Shown here one piece after another: positions 1 through 8,709 of a stretch of DNA of 64,000 nt. The DNA comes from Halomonas sp. LBP4 (GTDB lineage: Bacteria > Pseudomonadota > Gammaproteobacteria > Pseudomonadales > Halomonadaceae). Position 1 is the first letter of the stretch. The number at the start of each line of letters is the position of its first letter. The notes beneath the pieces are model-generated. The model did not search any database and was not told the DNA's origin. It saw only the letters and a list, made by a program, of their open reading frames with translations. The translations under genes were made by a program, and so were the position numbers. Location: assembly GCF_003202205.1 (NCBI RefSeq), contig NZ_PDOG01000009.1, forward strand, positions 41,347 through 105,346. The letters run 5' to 3'.

Positions 1-909
1 GACAAGGCGACCCACCCGGCCGACACACCGCTCTACCCGATCCGGGAGGTCTCCCGGCTGACCGGCGTCAATTCGGTCACCCTGCGGGCCTGGGAGCGCC
101 GTTACGGCCTGATCAGGCCCCGCCGCACACCCAAGGGCCACCGCCTCTACGCCCGTGACGACATCGAGCGCATCGAACGCATCCTCCAGTGGCTGAGCCG
201 CGGCGTGCCGGTCAGCCAGGTCCGCGAGCTGCTCGAGCAACCCGAGCCGGCCGAGTCGCCGACGCCCTCCGCCGGCGACTGGCCGAGCCAGCGACACCAG
301 CTGGTCGCCGCCCTGGAAGCCTTCGACCTGATCCGGCTGGAGACCCTGTTCAACCAGAGCCTGGCGCTCTACCCGGTGACGACCTGCATCGCCGAATTCT
401 GGCAGCCGGTGGTCCGCGAGCTGGAGGAGCGCTGGGACGACCAGCTCGGGGCCCTGCTCCAGCGCCGCACCCTCGAGGCCTTCCTGCGCACCCGTATCGG
501 CACGCGGCTCTATCATGCCAACCAGAGCGCCGCCGGCCCGCTGGTGCTGATCGGCCAGTTGCCGGACGACCCCGGTCCGCTGTGGATGCTGCTGGCGGCG
601 CTGACCGCCAGCGACCAGGGCTATCGGGTGCAGCTGTTCGATGCCCCCCTGCCGTTCACCGAGCTGCCGCTGGCCATGGAGCGCTTCCACGCCGCGGCCC
701 TGCTGCTCGCCAGCGGCAAGGCCGAGCGCGCCGACCTGATCCGCCGCCAGCTGCCGCGCCTGGCCGAGCAGCTCGATGCTCCCCTCGCCCTGTGCGGCCC
801 GGTGGCTCGCATCCGGGCCGCCGAGCTGGACCCGAGCCGGGTCGAAGTGCTCGGCGACGACCTGCCCGAGGCCATCACCCGCCTGGGTTCGCTGATCCGG
901 GATAGCTGA
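1..909 (+). CDS. MerR/LitR-family transcriptional regulator, 5' end cut by window edge
   Basis: The reading frame is open from base 1 and its start lies outside the window. The visible 302 residues begin with a MerR winged-helix (LYPIREVSRLTGVNSVTLRAWERR, split here as IREVSRLTGV and TLRAWERRYGL, then TPKGHRLYARDDIERI). A roughly 200-residue C-terminal domain follows, of the cobalamin-binding-like fold used by CarH/LitR photoregulators. The histidine-bearing ligand motifs expected in B12-dependent members are not apparent: the segment around LLQRRTLEAFLRTR lacks the His. This suggests the B12-independent (class II) type. The stop is 18 bp before phrB, so the two are probably co-transcribed. 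Inference: it controls the photolyase operon in response to light through a partner photosensor. Family assignment is firm; the signal is uncertain. Confidence 0.85.
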   Translation, partial: DKATHPADTPLYPIREVSRLTGVNSVTLRAWERRYGLIRPRRTPKGHRLYARDDIERIERILQWLSRGVPVSQVRELLEQPEPAESPTPSAGDWPSQRHQLVAALEAFDLIRLETLFNQSLALYPVTTCIAEFWQPVVRELEERWDDQLGALLQRRTLEAFLRTRIGTRLYHANQSAAGPLVLIGQLPDDPGPLWMLLAALTASDQGYRVQLFDAPLPFTELPLAMERFHAAALLLASGKAERADLIRRQLPRLAEQLDAPLALCGPVARIRAAELDPSRVEVLGDDLPEAITRLGSLIRDS

Positions 910-927
910 ACGACCGCTGGAGCCCCC

Positions 928-2346
928 ATGCCCGCCCCCATCCTGATCTGGTTCCGCAGCGACCTGCGCGTCCACGACAACCGCGCCCTGGCCGCCGCCG
1001 CCCGCCAGGGGCCGGTGGTCGCGGTCTTCCTGCGCTGCCTGCCCCACTGGCAGCGCCACGGCCACGGCGCCAACAAGCTCGACTTCTGGGCCCGCGGGGT
1101 GGCGGCCCTCAAGGTCTCCCTCGAGGGCCTCCACATTCCGCTGCTCCACCGGGAGCTCGACGACTTCGCCGAGGCCCCGGCGGCGCTGCTGGCCGTCGCC
1201 CGGGACACCGGCGCCCGGACACTGCACTTCAACCATGAGTACCCCCTCGACGAGAGGCGCCGCGACGAAGCCGTGATCGGCGCCTTCGCGGCCGCCGGCC
1301 TGGCGGCCCGGGGCCATCACGACAGCGTCGCCTTTGCTCCCGGTGAACTGCTCACCGGCAAGGGCGACGTCTACGGCGTCTTCACCCCCTTCGCCAAGGC
1401 CTGGCACCACCGGCTTAGCGCAGAGCGCATCGCCCTGCACGAGGCGCCGGCGCCCCAGGCACGCCTGCCCATCGCCCCGGACCCGCTGCCCGAGCTGCCG
1501 GCACTCGACGACCCCCCGGTCGATGACCGGCTCTGGCCCGCCGGCGAGGGCCCCGCCGCCGACCGGCTCGAGCGCTTCCTGTGCTTTCGCGGCCGCCACT
1601 ATGCCCGCCAGCGCGACGTCCCGGCGATCCGCGGCACCAGCGAGCTGTCGCCCTACCTGGCGCTGGGGATGCTCTCCCACCGCCGGTGCCTGCAGGCGGT
1701 GCTGGCCGAGAACGCCGGCAGCCTCGCCGAGGGCGATGCGGGGCTCACGGCCTGGGTCAACGAACTGGTGTGGCGGGAGTTCTACCGGCACGTCGCCTTC
1801 GGCTTTCCCCGGGTCTGTCGCCGTCGCGCCTTCCAGGCCCACACCGAGGCCCTCGCCTGGCGCGACGACGACGCCGGCTTTCGTGCCTGGTGCGAGGGGC
1901 GCACCGGCTATCCCATCGTCGATGCGGCCATGCGCCAGCTGGTGGCCACCGGCTGGATGCACAACCGCCTGCGCATGATCACCGCCATGTTCCTGGCCAA
2001 GCACCTGCTGATCGACTGGCGCCACGGCGAGGCCTTCTTCCTGCGCCACCTGGTCGACGGCGAGTTCTGCGCCAACAACGGCGGCTGGCAGTGGGCGGCC
2101 TCCACCGGCACCGATGCCGCCCCCTACTTCCGCATCTTCAACCCCACCACCCAGTCGCAGCGCTTCGACCCGGACGGCGCCTTCCTCGCCGAGTGGCTGC
2201 CCGAGCTCGCCGCCTTGCCGGTCCGGGCCCGCCATGCACCGCCCCGGGACCCGGTCGGCGGCCTCGACTACCCGCCCCCCATCGTCGACCACAAGGCCGC
2301 CCGGGCCCGCGCCCTGGACGCCTTCAAGGCCCTCAGGCCGGCCTGA
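928..2346 (+). CDS. phrB: Deoxyribodipyrimidine photo-lyase (class I CPD photolyase)
   Basis: A 472-residue flavoprotein that repairs UV-induced cyclobutane pyrimidine dimers in a light-dependent reaction. The N-terminal alpha/beta antenna domain starts with PILIWFRSDLRVHDNRAL. The C-terminal FAD-binding helical domain carries the family signatures WVNELVWREFYRHV, GRTGYPIVDAAMRQL, GWMHNRLRM and the NNGGWQWAASTGTDA block that contacts FAD and the electron-transfer tryptophans. The length matches E. coli PhrB (472). The ATG at 928 follows the MerR-family gene closely, and regulator plus photolyase is a common light-responsive pair in pseudomonads and relatives. The next gene is convergent, separated by 51 bp without a clear T-tract terminator. 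Confidence 0.97.
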   Translation: MPAPILIWFRSDLRVHDNRALAAAARQGPVVAVFLRCLPHWQRHGHGANKLDFWARGVAALKVSLEGLHIPLLHRELDDFAEAPAALLAVARDTGARTLHFNHEYPLDERRRDEAVIGAFAAAGLAARGHHDSVAFAPGELLTGKGDVYGVFTPFAKAWHHRLSAERIALHEAPAPQARLPIAPDPLPELPALDDPPVDDRLWPAGEGPAADRLERFLCFRGRHYARQRDVPAIRGTSELSPYLALGMLSHRRCLQAVLAENAGSLAEGDAGLTAWVNELVWREFYRHVAFGFPRVCRRRAFQAHTEALAWRDDDAGFRAWCEGRTGYPIVDAAMRQLVATGWMHNRLRMITAMFLAKHLLIDWRHGEAFFLRHLVDGEFCANNGGWQWAASTGTDAAPYFRIFNPTTQSQRFDPDGAFLAEWLPELAALPVRARHAPPRDPVGGLDYPPPIVDHKAARARALDAFKALRPA

Positions 2347-2397
2347 CCCCCGCTCACTCCACCGGGAGGACATCGCCATGCACCGGGCCCGCCCAGG

Positions 2398-4269
2398 CTA
2401 GGCGGTCGCTTCCGCCGCCACCCGCGCCCCGCCGGGCGGCCCCCCGGCCGAGTCGTGCTCCTGCCACTGCGCCTCGAGCAGCTCTGCCGGCAAGGGGCGG
2501 GCATAGAGGAAGCCCTGCACCAGCGAGCAGCCCGCCGCCTGCAGGAAGTCGCGCTGGGCGATCGTTTCCACCCCCTCGGCGATCACCTGGAGCTCGAGCC
2601 CCCGGGCCATGGCCAGCACCGCGCCGACGATGGCCGCATCGGCCCGATCGTCGGGCAGGGCCTTGATGAAGGCGCGGTCGAGCTTGAGCTTGTCCAGCGG
2701 CAACTTCTTCAGGTAGCCCAGCGACGAATAGCCGGTGCCGAAGTCATCGATGGCGATGGGGTGGCCACGCCCGCGCAACACGCCGAGGCGCGGGGCGATA
2801 TCGCCGGCCCGCTCGTCGAGCAGCACCGACTCGGTGATCTCCAGGCCGAGCAGCCCCGGGGGGATGCCGTGACGGGCAAGCCCGGCGGCGAGCGCCGTCT
2901 CCAGCTCGCCCTGGAACATCTGCAGCGCCGAGACGTTGACCCACACCGGCACCTCGGGCATGCCGAGACGCCGCCAGCGGGCCAGTTGCGCCAGCGCCTG
3001 GTCGATCACCCAGTTGCCCAGCGAGGCCATCAGGCCGTGACGCTCGGCCAGTGGGATGAAGTCCGCCGGCGAGATCATCCCGTCCCGTGGATGTCGCCAG
3101 CGCAGCAGCGCCTCGAGCCCCACCAGGGCGCCATCCGCCAGGTGGTGCTGCCCCTGGTAGTGGAGTTCCAGCTGGGTACCGGTGGCCAGGGCATGGCGCA
3201 GCTCGTTGACCAGCCCCAGCTGCGGACTGTCCTGCATGTCCAGCGACGGCCGGAAGCGCTGGCTGTGGTTGCGGCCATGGCGCTTGGCGGCATAGAGGGC
3301 CGACTCCAGCCGCTGGAAGAGCACGCCGGACTCGCGACCGTCCTCGGGCGCCCGGCAGCTGCCGATGGTCAGGCCGAAGCGCAGCGAGTGCCCCTCGATC
3401 TCGAAGGGTTCGCCCAGGTGGGCCTGGAGGCCGGCAATCCAGTGGTCATGATCATCGAAGGTGGTGGTGCGGATCACCAGGAACTCGTCGCCGCCAAGGC
3501 GACCCACCACGCCGCCGGCCACATGGCCGGCGAGCCGCTGGCCGAAGCGCGCCAGCAGGCGGTCGCCCATCTCCACCCCCAGCCCATCGTTGATCGACTT
3601 GAAGCCATCGATGTCGATCATCGCCATGTCCAGGCTCTCGCCGGCCCGCAGGTGGCGCAGCCGGGAGTCGAGCAGGTCGTGCAGGCGACGGCGGTTGGGC
3701 AGGCCGGTGAGCGGGTCCTCGAAGCCGATGCGTCGCAGGTCCCGCTCCCGGGCCTTGTGCATCGAGATGTCGGTGAACAGGCAGACATGGTGGGTGGTCC
3801 GGCCCCGGTCATCGCTGACCGCTCGGACCCTCAGCCACTCGGGGTACTCGTCGCCGTGCTTGCGTCGGTTCCAGATCTCCCCCTCCCAGCGTCCGGTAGT
3901 GCGCAGCGTCTGCCAGTAGCGCTCGAAGAAGGCCTTGTCGTGACGCGGCGCGGAGAGTGTGGTGGCGTTGCGCCCGCGCACTTCCTCGGCGGTATAGCCG
4001 GTGATGCGGGTGAAGGCGGGGTTGACCGCCTGGATGCGATTGTCGGCGTCGGTGATGATCACCCCGTCTTCCGACAGCGCCAGGGCATCCTGGCCCAGGC
4101 GGGCCCGCTGGTGCTCCAGGCGGACCTGCCGCCAGGCGTCCATCAGGCCCAGCGCCACCAGGGAGGCGGCCGCCAGGCGAAGGGCGACGCCGGGCAACCA
4201 GACGCTCGCCGACAAGGCGGCCAGGCCGATCCAGAGCAGCGGGCGATTGAGCGTGAAGGCTGGCCACAT
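2398..4269 (-). CDS. PAS-GGDEF-EAL cyclic-di-GMP signalling protein
   Basis: A 623-residue inner-membrane-anchored signalling protein. Two short hydrophobic stretches near the N-terminus (LLWIGLAALSASVWLPGVAL and following residues) precede a PAS sensor (about 50-165), a GGDEF domain (about 170-330) and an EAL domain (about 350-610). The GGDEF active-site motif is intact (VGRLGGDEF). The EAL domain keeps EALLRW, the NVSALQ asparagine, LEITES, DDFGTGYSS, the DKLKLDRAF lysine and AEGVET, so both diguanylate cyclase and phosphodiesterase activity are possible. I chose the ATG at 4269 (MWPAF) because the 37 residues upstream in frame look like non-coding translation. It is divergent from fabA and convergent with phrB. 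The ligand of the PAS domain cannot be told. Confidence 0.93.
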   Translation of the reverse strand: MWPAFTLNRPLLWIGLAALSASVWLPGVALRLAAASLVALGLMDAWRQVRLEHQRARLGQDALALSEDGVIITDADNRIQAVNPAFTRITGYTAEEVRGRNATTLSAPRHDKAFFERYWQTLRTTGRWEGEIWNRRKHGDEYPEWLRVRAVSDDRGRTTHHVCLFTDISMHKARERDLRRIGFEDPLTGLPNRRRLHDLLDSRLRHLRAGESLDMAMIDIDGFKSINDGLGVEMGDRLLARFGQRLAGHVAGGVVGRLGGDEFLVIRTTTFDDHDHWIAGLQAHLGEPFEIEGHSLRFGLTIGSCRAPEDGRESGVLFQRLESALYAAKRHGRNHSQRFRPSLDMQDSPQLGLVNELRHALATGTQLELHYQGQHHLADGALVGLEALLRWRHPRDGMISPADFIPLAERHGLMASLGNWVIDQALAQLARWRRLGMPEVPVWVNVSALQMFQGELETALAAGLARHGIPPGLLGLEITESVLLDERAGDIAPRLGVLRGRGHPIAIDDFGTGYSSLGYLKKLPLDKLKLDRAFIKALPDDRADAAIVGAVLAMARGLELQVIAEGVETIAQRDFLQAAGCSLVQGFLYARPLPAELLEAQWQEHDSAGGPPGGARVAAEATA

Positions 4270-4499
4270 GGCAGAAGGCTCGGCTCGGGCAGGTGAGGGG
4301 CATCGCGTCTGGCGCGGGCGGTTTCGTTCCCCCGATATCGGCCGACTGCCGCATAACTGTAACCCGGCATCGGCCGGCAACTTTCAACGCCAGCGGCCCG
4401 ACGTGCATTCCCGGGCCACGGACAGTAGACTAGTCGGGGCCGCTCGGCGGCAGCATGCCGCTCGCGGCAGACAACAATGTCGACTCTCGGAATGACTCA

Positions 4500-5015
4500 G
4501 TGACCAAGCAACACTCCTTTGATCGCGAAGAACTGCTGGCCTGCTCACGCGGCGAGCTGTTCGGCCCGGGCAACGCCCAGTTGCCGGCTCCCAACATGCT
4601 GATGCTCGACCGCATCACGCGCATCTACGAAGACGGCGGCGACCACGGCAAGGGCGAGCTGATCGCCGAGCTGGATATCCGTCCCGACCTGTGGTTCTTC
4701 GACTGCCACTTCCCCGGCGACCCGGTGATGCCCGGCTGTCTGGGCCTCGATGCCATGTGGCAGCTGGTCGGCTTCTACCTGGGCTGGCTGGGCCACCCGG
4801 GTCGTGGCCGGGCACTGGGCTGCGGCGAGGTCAAGTTCACCGGCCAGATCCTGCCCGAGGCACAGAAGGTCACCTACCGGATCAACATCAAGCGCATCAT
4901 CACCCGGCGCTTGATCCTCGGCATGGCCGACGGCACCGTGTGCGTCGATGGCCGCGACATCTATCAGGCCAATGACCTGCGCGTCGGCCTGTTCACCTCC
5001 ACTGCGAACTTCTGA
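4500..5015 (+). CDS. fabA: 3-hydroxydecanoyl-[ACP] dehydratase/isomerase
   Basis: A 171-residue cytosolic enzyme that dehydrates 3-hydroxydecanoyl-ACP and isomerises the trans-2 product to cis-3-decenoyl-ACP, the branch point for unsaturated fatty acids. The hot-dog fold signature includes the catalytic histidine in FFDCHFPGDPVMPGC, and GPGNAQLPAPNMLM is the conserved N-terminal block. I place the start at the GTG (VTKQHSFDREEL), which matches the known FabA N-terminus and length. A longer in-frame ATG at 4455 adds 15 residues not typical of the family. fabB follows after 13 bp, so this is the usual fabAB operon. The divergent upstream region (4270-4499) must hold its promoter, but I see no consensus site strong enough to assign. 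Confidence 0.96.
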   Translation: MTKQHSFDREELLACSRGELFGPGNAQLPAPNMLMLDRITRIYEDGGDHGKGELIAELDIRPDLWFFDCHFPGDPVMPGCLGLDAMWQLVGFYLGWLGHPGRGRALGCGEVKFTGQILPEAQKVTYRINIKRIITRRLILGMADGTVCVDGRDIYQANDLRVGLFTSTANF

Positions 5016-5028
5016 TCAGGAGGCTTCC

Positions 5029-6246
5029 ATGCGACGAGTGGTAGTCACCGGCCTGGGCATCGTGTCCTGCCTGGGCAACGACCGGCAACAGGTTCTCGAG
5101 GCGCTCAAGGCCGGGCGCTCCGGTATTCGCTTCAAGGAGGAGTACGCCGAGCGCGGCTTTCGCAGTCAGGTGGCCGGCGTCGTCGACATCGACCTCGACG
5201 CCCTGATCGACCGCAAGCTTCTCCGCTTCATGGGCGATGCGGCGGCCTACGCCTATGTCTCCATGGCCCAGGCCATCGAGGATGCGGGCCTCGCCCCGGA
5301 GCAGGTCTCCAACGAGCGCACCGGCCTGATCGCCGGTTCCGGCGGCGCCTCCAGCGCCAACCAGGTCGAGGCCGCCGACGTGATGCGCGCGAAGGGCCTG
5401 CGCCGGGTCGGCCCCTATCGGGTCACCCGCACCATGGGCAGCACCGTTTCCGCCTGCCTGGCCACGCCGTTCAGGATCAAGGGGGTCAACTACTCGATCT
5501 CCTCGGCCTGCGCCACCTCGGCCCACTGCATCGGCAGCGCCATGGAGCAGATCCAGATGGGCAAGCAGGACGTGGTCTTCGCCGGCGGCGGCGAAGAGGA
5601 GCACTGGACCCTGTCGTGCCTGTTTGACGCCATGGGGGCGCTCTCCACCCAGTATAACGAGACGCCCGACAAGGCCTCGCGGCCCTACGACAAGGGCCGC
5701 GACGGCTTCGTCATCGCCGGTGGTGGCGGCATGCTGGTGCTCGAGGAACTCGAGCACGCTCGTGCCCGCGGCGCCAGGATCTACGCCGAAGTCACCGGCT
5801 ACGGTGCCACTTCAGACGGCCACGACATGGTGGCGCCCTCCGGCGAGGGCGCGGCACGCTGCATGCGTCAGGCGCTGGCCACCGTGGATGGCGAGATCGA
5901 CTACATCAACACCCACGGCACCTCCACCCCGGTGGGCGATGTCGCCGAGCTCAAGGCGATCCGCGAGGTGTTCGGCGACAGCACTCCGGCGATGAGCTCC
6001 ACCAAGTCATTGACCGGCCACTCCCTGGGGGCCACCGGCGTGCAGGAGGCGATCTATTCGCTGCTGATGATGGAGAACGCTTTCATCACCGCCTCCGCCA
6101 ACGTCGAGACCCTCGACGCACAGGCCGACGGCTTCGACATCGTCACCACCCGGCGCGACGGCGTGAAGGTCGAACGCGTGCTCACCAACAGCTTCGGCTT
6201 CGGCGGCACCAACGCCTGCCTGGTGCTGGAGAAGTTCCGCGACTGA
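5029..6246 (+). CDS. fabB: Beta-ketoacyl-ACP synthase I
   Basis: A 405-residue condensing enzyme that elongates cis-3-decenoyl-ACP in unsaturated fatty acid synthesis, acting as a cytosolic homodimer. The active-site cysteine lies in SSACATSAHCIG and the two catalytic histidines in INTHGTSTPVGD and LTGHSLGATG. The C-terminal GFGGTNACLVL loop is intact. The ATG at 5029 is preceded by a near-perfect Shine-Dalgarno (AGGAGG at 5018-5023). The open frame extends upstream but reads through the fabA end, so it is not used. The gene is second in fabAB and ends at a strong terminator. Confidence 0.97.
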   Translation: MRRVVVTGLGIVSCLGNDRQQVLEALKAGRSGIRFKEEYAERGFRSQVAGVVDIDLDALIDRKLLRFMGDAAAYAYVSMAQAIEDAGLAPEQVSNERTGLIAGSGGASSANQVEAADVMRAKGLRRVGPYRVTRTMGSTVSACLATPFRIKGVNYSISSACATSAHCIGSAMEQIQMGKQDVVFAGGGEEEHWTLSCLFDAMGALSTQYNETPDKASRPYDKGRDGFVIAGGGGMLVLEELEHARARGARIYAEVTGYGATSDGHDMVAPSGEGAARCMRQALATVDGEIDYINTHGTSTPVGDVAELKAIREVFGDSTPAMSSTKSLTGHSLGATGVQEAIYSLLMMENAFITASANVETLDAQADGFDIVTTRRDGVKVERVLTNSFGFGGTNACLVLEKFRD

Positions 6247-6269
6247 CACCCGGCGGAGCCGGGCCGACA

Positions 6270-6302
6270 CGCAAGAGGCGCCCCATCGGGGCGCCTCTTG
6301 CG
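6270..6302. terminator. Bidirectional rho-independent terminator between fabB and the acyltransferase gene
   Basis: A perfect 15-bp GC-rich inverted repeat (CGCAAGAGGCGCCCC with its complement) around a 3-nt ATC loop. It sits between the convergent fabB (plus) and plsC-like (minus) genes. T-rich runs are short on both sides, but stem length and placement support a shared terminator. Confidence 0.85.
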
Positions 6303-6325
6303 TCAGGCGGGCAGCGACCGGTCCG

Positions 6326-7090
6326 TCACGCCGTCGGTTTCTCGGTGGCCGTGGCCGTCTCCGGCGCCGTCGGCCGGGGAATCTCGGAGATCTCCGCCAG
6401 CCGCGCCTCGATCCAGGCCTCCACCTCGACCAGCACCTCCTCGGGCGTCCGTCCCAGGGTCTCGATGGGCTCACCCACCACCAGCGAGAGCCGCCCCGGG
6501 TTCTTCACCCAGTACCGGCCCGGCCAGCGCTCGCCGGCATTGTGGGCCACCGGCACCACCGGCCGCCCCGCGCGACAGGCAATCACCGCGCCGCTCTTGT
6601 TGTAGCGGCGGCGCCTGCCCGGGGGCACCCGCGTCCCCTCCGGGAAGATCAGTACCGAGAGGCCCTCCTCCAGGCGCGACTTGCCCTGGCTGAGCACCTG
6701 CCGCATGGCCCGGGCCGGCTTGGAGCGATCCAGGGCAATGGGATGCAGCAGGCGCAGCCCCCAGCCGAACAGGGGAATACGCAGCAGTTCCTGCTTGAGT
6801 ACCGTGCATACCGGCGGCTTGAGCAACTGCAGGTAGACGGTTTCCCACTCGCACTGGTGATTGGCCAGGATCACGCAGGGCCCCTCGGGCAACCGCTCGC
6901 GCCCGCGAATGTCGTAGCGCACCCCGCAGGTCACCCGGAACCAGGCGATGATGAAGTGGTTGTAGAGGTTGAGCAGCCGGTAGCGCCGCGACAGCGGCAG
7001 CAGCGGCGCCACCGGCACGAACAGCACCCCGCAGACCAGCATGGCCAGGAAGTAGCCGGCATAGAACAGCAGGCTGCGCAGGACGTTCAT
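6326..7090 (-). CDS. Lysophospholipid/1-acylglycerol-3-phosphate acyltransferase (PlsC family)
   Basis: A 254-residue membrane-associated acyltransferase. A hydrophobic N-terminal segment (LLFYAGYFLAMLVCGVLFV) is followed by the acyltransferase fold. Motif I reads NHQCEWE, keeping the catalytic histidine but with Glu in place of the usual Asp of the HX4D pair. Motif III is FPEGTR, and VVPVAHNAGERW is motif IV-like. This NHQ-x-E-WE variant occurs in a PlsC-like branch, so the acceptor may be lysophosphatidate or another lysolipid. The start at 7090 overlaps the end of the upstream gene by 4 bp (ATGA), giving a translationally coupled pair. The gene ends at the terminator shared with fabB. Confidence 0.88.
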   Translation of the reverse strand: MNVLRSLLFYAGYFLAMLVCGVLFVPVAPLLPLSRRYRLLNLYNHFIIAWFRVTCGVRYDIRGRERLPEGPCVILANHQCEWETVYLQLLKPPVCTVLKQELLRIPLFGWGLRLLHPIALDRSKPARAMRQVLSQGKSRLEEGLSVLIFPEGTRVPPGRRRRYNKSGAVIACRAGRPVVPVAHNAGERWPGRYWVKNPGRLSLVVGEPIETLGRTPEEVLVEVEAWIEARLAEISEIPRPTAPETATATEKPTA

Positions 7091-7980
7091 GGCCTCTCGT
7101 CGACCTCCGTGTCGGGGCGGCAGCGGTCATAGCCCCGGAACCAGGCATCCAGCATGCGACCCAGTTCCAGCCGCCAGGGTTTCTGGTGTACGCCGAACAC
7201 CTCCAGGACCCGGCGGCAGTTGAGCACCCGGCGCAACGGCTGGTCATGGTGGTGGTGGAGCGCCTTGACGCTGCCCAGCTCGAGGCATTCGCCACGCCCC
7301 TCCAGCCGGGTCGCCAGTTGGGTGCGCACCATGGAGATGAAGGTGTAGGCACTGACCGGCTCGGTGCCGGCCAGGTGATAGCTGCCCCAGGCACCGGCAC
7401 CGCAGTGCTGCTGCTGGAGCATGCCGATCAGCGCCATGGCCACGGCATCCGCCGAGGTCGGACAGAAGGTCACGTCGGACTCGCCGCGCACCTCCCCGCC
7501 GGCCACCAGGGTATCGATCAGTTCATTCAGCCAGGCGTTGCTGCCCTCCAGGGCGAACAGCGGCCCGAGCCGCACGATCAGATGGTGGGGGTGCTCGGCA
7601 CGGATCCGGTCGCCGGTGACGATCAGCCGGCGCAGGCTCTCGTCGCGCGGGGCGGGGATGACATGCTCGTCGATCGGCGCCTCGAAGCCATCCTCGTAGA
7701 GCTGGTCGGAGACACACCACACCAGGGGCACGCCGGCCGCCAGGCAGGCCTCCAGGCACGTCTCCACCGCCTCGGCATGGGCCGTGACGGCGGCCGGCTC
7801 GGCGCTGATCGGCCGCGCCAGGGGCGGAATCACCAGCGCATCGGGGGCGATCTCCTCGAGCCGGCCCGCGTCGAGCGCGAGGCCGGCCTCGATGACCAGT
7901 TCGGTATCGCTACGCCGGTTGGCTTCCCGGGCCAGCGCCAGGCTCAGGCAGTGGCCGGCATCGAGTATCAGCAGCTTCAC
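7087..7980 (-). CDS. NAD(P)-binding sugar-nucleotide reductase-like protein (RmlD/extended SDR type)
   Basis: A 297-residue protein with the weak signature of RmlD-like sugar nucleotide-binding proteins: an N-terminal beta-alpha unit (KLLILDAGHCLSLALAREA), a central WCVSDQLYEDG segment resembling the substrate-binding loop, VRLGPLFALEGSN, and a C-terminal substrate region. The canonical GxxGxxG dinucleotide loop is degenerate (LDAGHCLSLA) and no clear catalytic YxxxK is seen, so it may not be an active reductase. A GTG start at 7980 is supported by a good ribosome site (AAGGAGA) just upstream. It overlaps the acyltransferase gene by 4 bp. The substrate is unknown. Confidence 0.75.
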   Translation of the reverse strand: MKLLILDAGHCLSLALAREANRRSDTELVIEAGLALDAGRLEEIAPDALVIPPLARPISAEPAAVTAHAEAVETCLEACLAAGVPLVWCVSDQLYEDGFEAPIDEHVIPAPRDESLRRLIVTGDRIRAEHPHHLIVRLGPLFALEGSNAWLNELIDTLVAGGEVRGESDVTFCPTSADAVAMALIGMLQQQHCGAGAWGSYHLAGTEPVSAYTFISMVRTQLATRLEGRGECLELGSVKALHHHHDQPLRRVLNCRRVLEVFGVHQKPWRLELGRMLDAWFRGYDRCRPDTEVDERP

Positions 7981-8029
7981 GGCGTCTCCTTCGGGTTCCG
8001 GCGCCGCCCGGGCGTCAGGTCCGGCTCGC

Positions 8030-8638
8030 TCAGAACGGGATCTCGTCGTCGAAGTCATCGAAGCTGCCCGGATCGGGGGCACCATAGTTGCCGCCCTGCT
8101 GGCCGCCGCCCTGCTGCGGGGCCGGTGCCGGCTGCGGGGCCGGTCGCTGCTGGGGCTGGCCGCCGCCGAAGCCGCCACCCTGCTGGGCCGCATTGCCGTA
8201 GCCACCCTGGGGCTGCTGCTGCCCCCCCGGATAACCGCCGCCCTGCTGGGCCATGCCACCGCCCTGCTGGGCCATGCCGCCACCCTGGGCGTCACCGCCG
8301 CCGCGGGAATCGAGCATCTGCATGTCATTGGCGACGATCTCGGTGCTGTAGCGATCCTGGCCGTCCTGGCCCTGCCACTTGCGGGTCTGCAGCCGTCCCT
8401 CGATGTAGATGCGCGACCCCTTCTTGAGGTACTGCTGGGCGATCTCGGCCAGCTTGTTGAACATCACCACCGTGTGCCATTCGGTGCGCTCCTGGCGCTG
8501 GCCGCTCTGGCGGTCCGTCCAGGTGTCGGTGGTGGCGAGACGCAGGTTGGCGACCGGGTTGCCGGAAGGCATGAAGCGCACTTCCGGGTCCTGCCCCAGG
8601 TTGCCGATGAGAATGACCTTGTTGACGCCACGGGCCAT
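8030..8638 (-). CDS. ssb: Single-stranded DNA-binding protein
   Basis: A 202-residue SSB that coats single-stranded DNA in replication, recombination and repair. The N-terminal OB fold (about 1-110) opens with MARGVNKVILIGNLGQDPEV and contains the usual RKWQGQDGQDRYSTEIVA strand. A long Gly/Gln/Pro-rich linker follows, with tandem GGGMAQQ-type repeats, then the acidic C-terminal hook DDFDDEIPF that binds partner proteins. It lies downstream of the MFS gene and near divergent uvrA, an arrangement conserved in pseudomonads. No LexA-like CTGT-N8-ACAG site is evident upstream. Confidence 0.97.
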   Translation of the reverse strand: MARGVNKVILIGNLGQDPEVRFMPSGNPVANLRLATTDTWTDRQSGQRQERTEWHTVVMFNKLAEIAQQYLKKGSRIYIEGRLQTRKWQGQDGQDRYSTEIVANDMQMLDSRGGGDAQGGGMAQQGGGMAQQGGGYPGGQQQPQGGYGNAAQQGGGFGGGQPQQRPAPQPAPAPQQGGGQQGGNYGAPDPGSFDDFDDEIPF

Positions 8639-8709
8639 GAGGGACTCCTTGCTGTCGTGAATTCGTGATGCTGCGATATCGGTGGCGCGACGGGGCGCCC
8701 TGTGTCAGA

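Noticed and set aside
2455..4296. A 613-codon plus-strand frame opposite the GGDEF-EAL gene
   Set aside because: Antisense to a protein with intact PAS, GGDEF and EAL motifs; composition is mirror-type.
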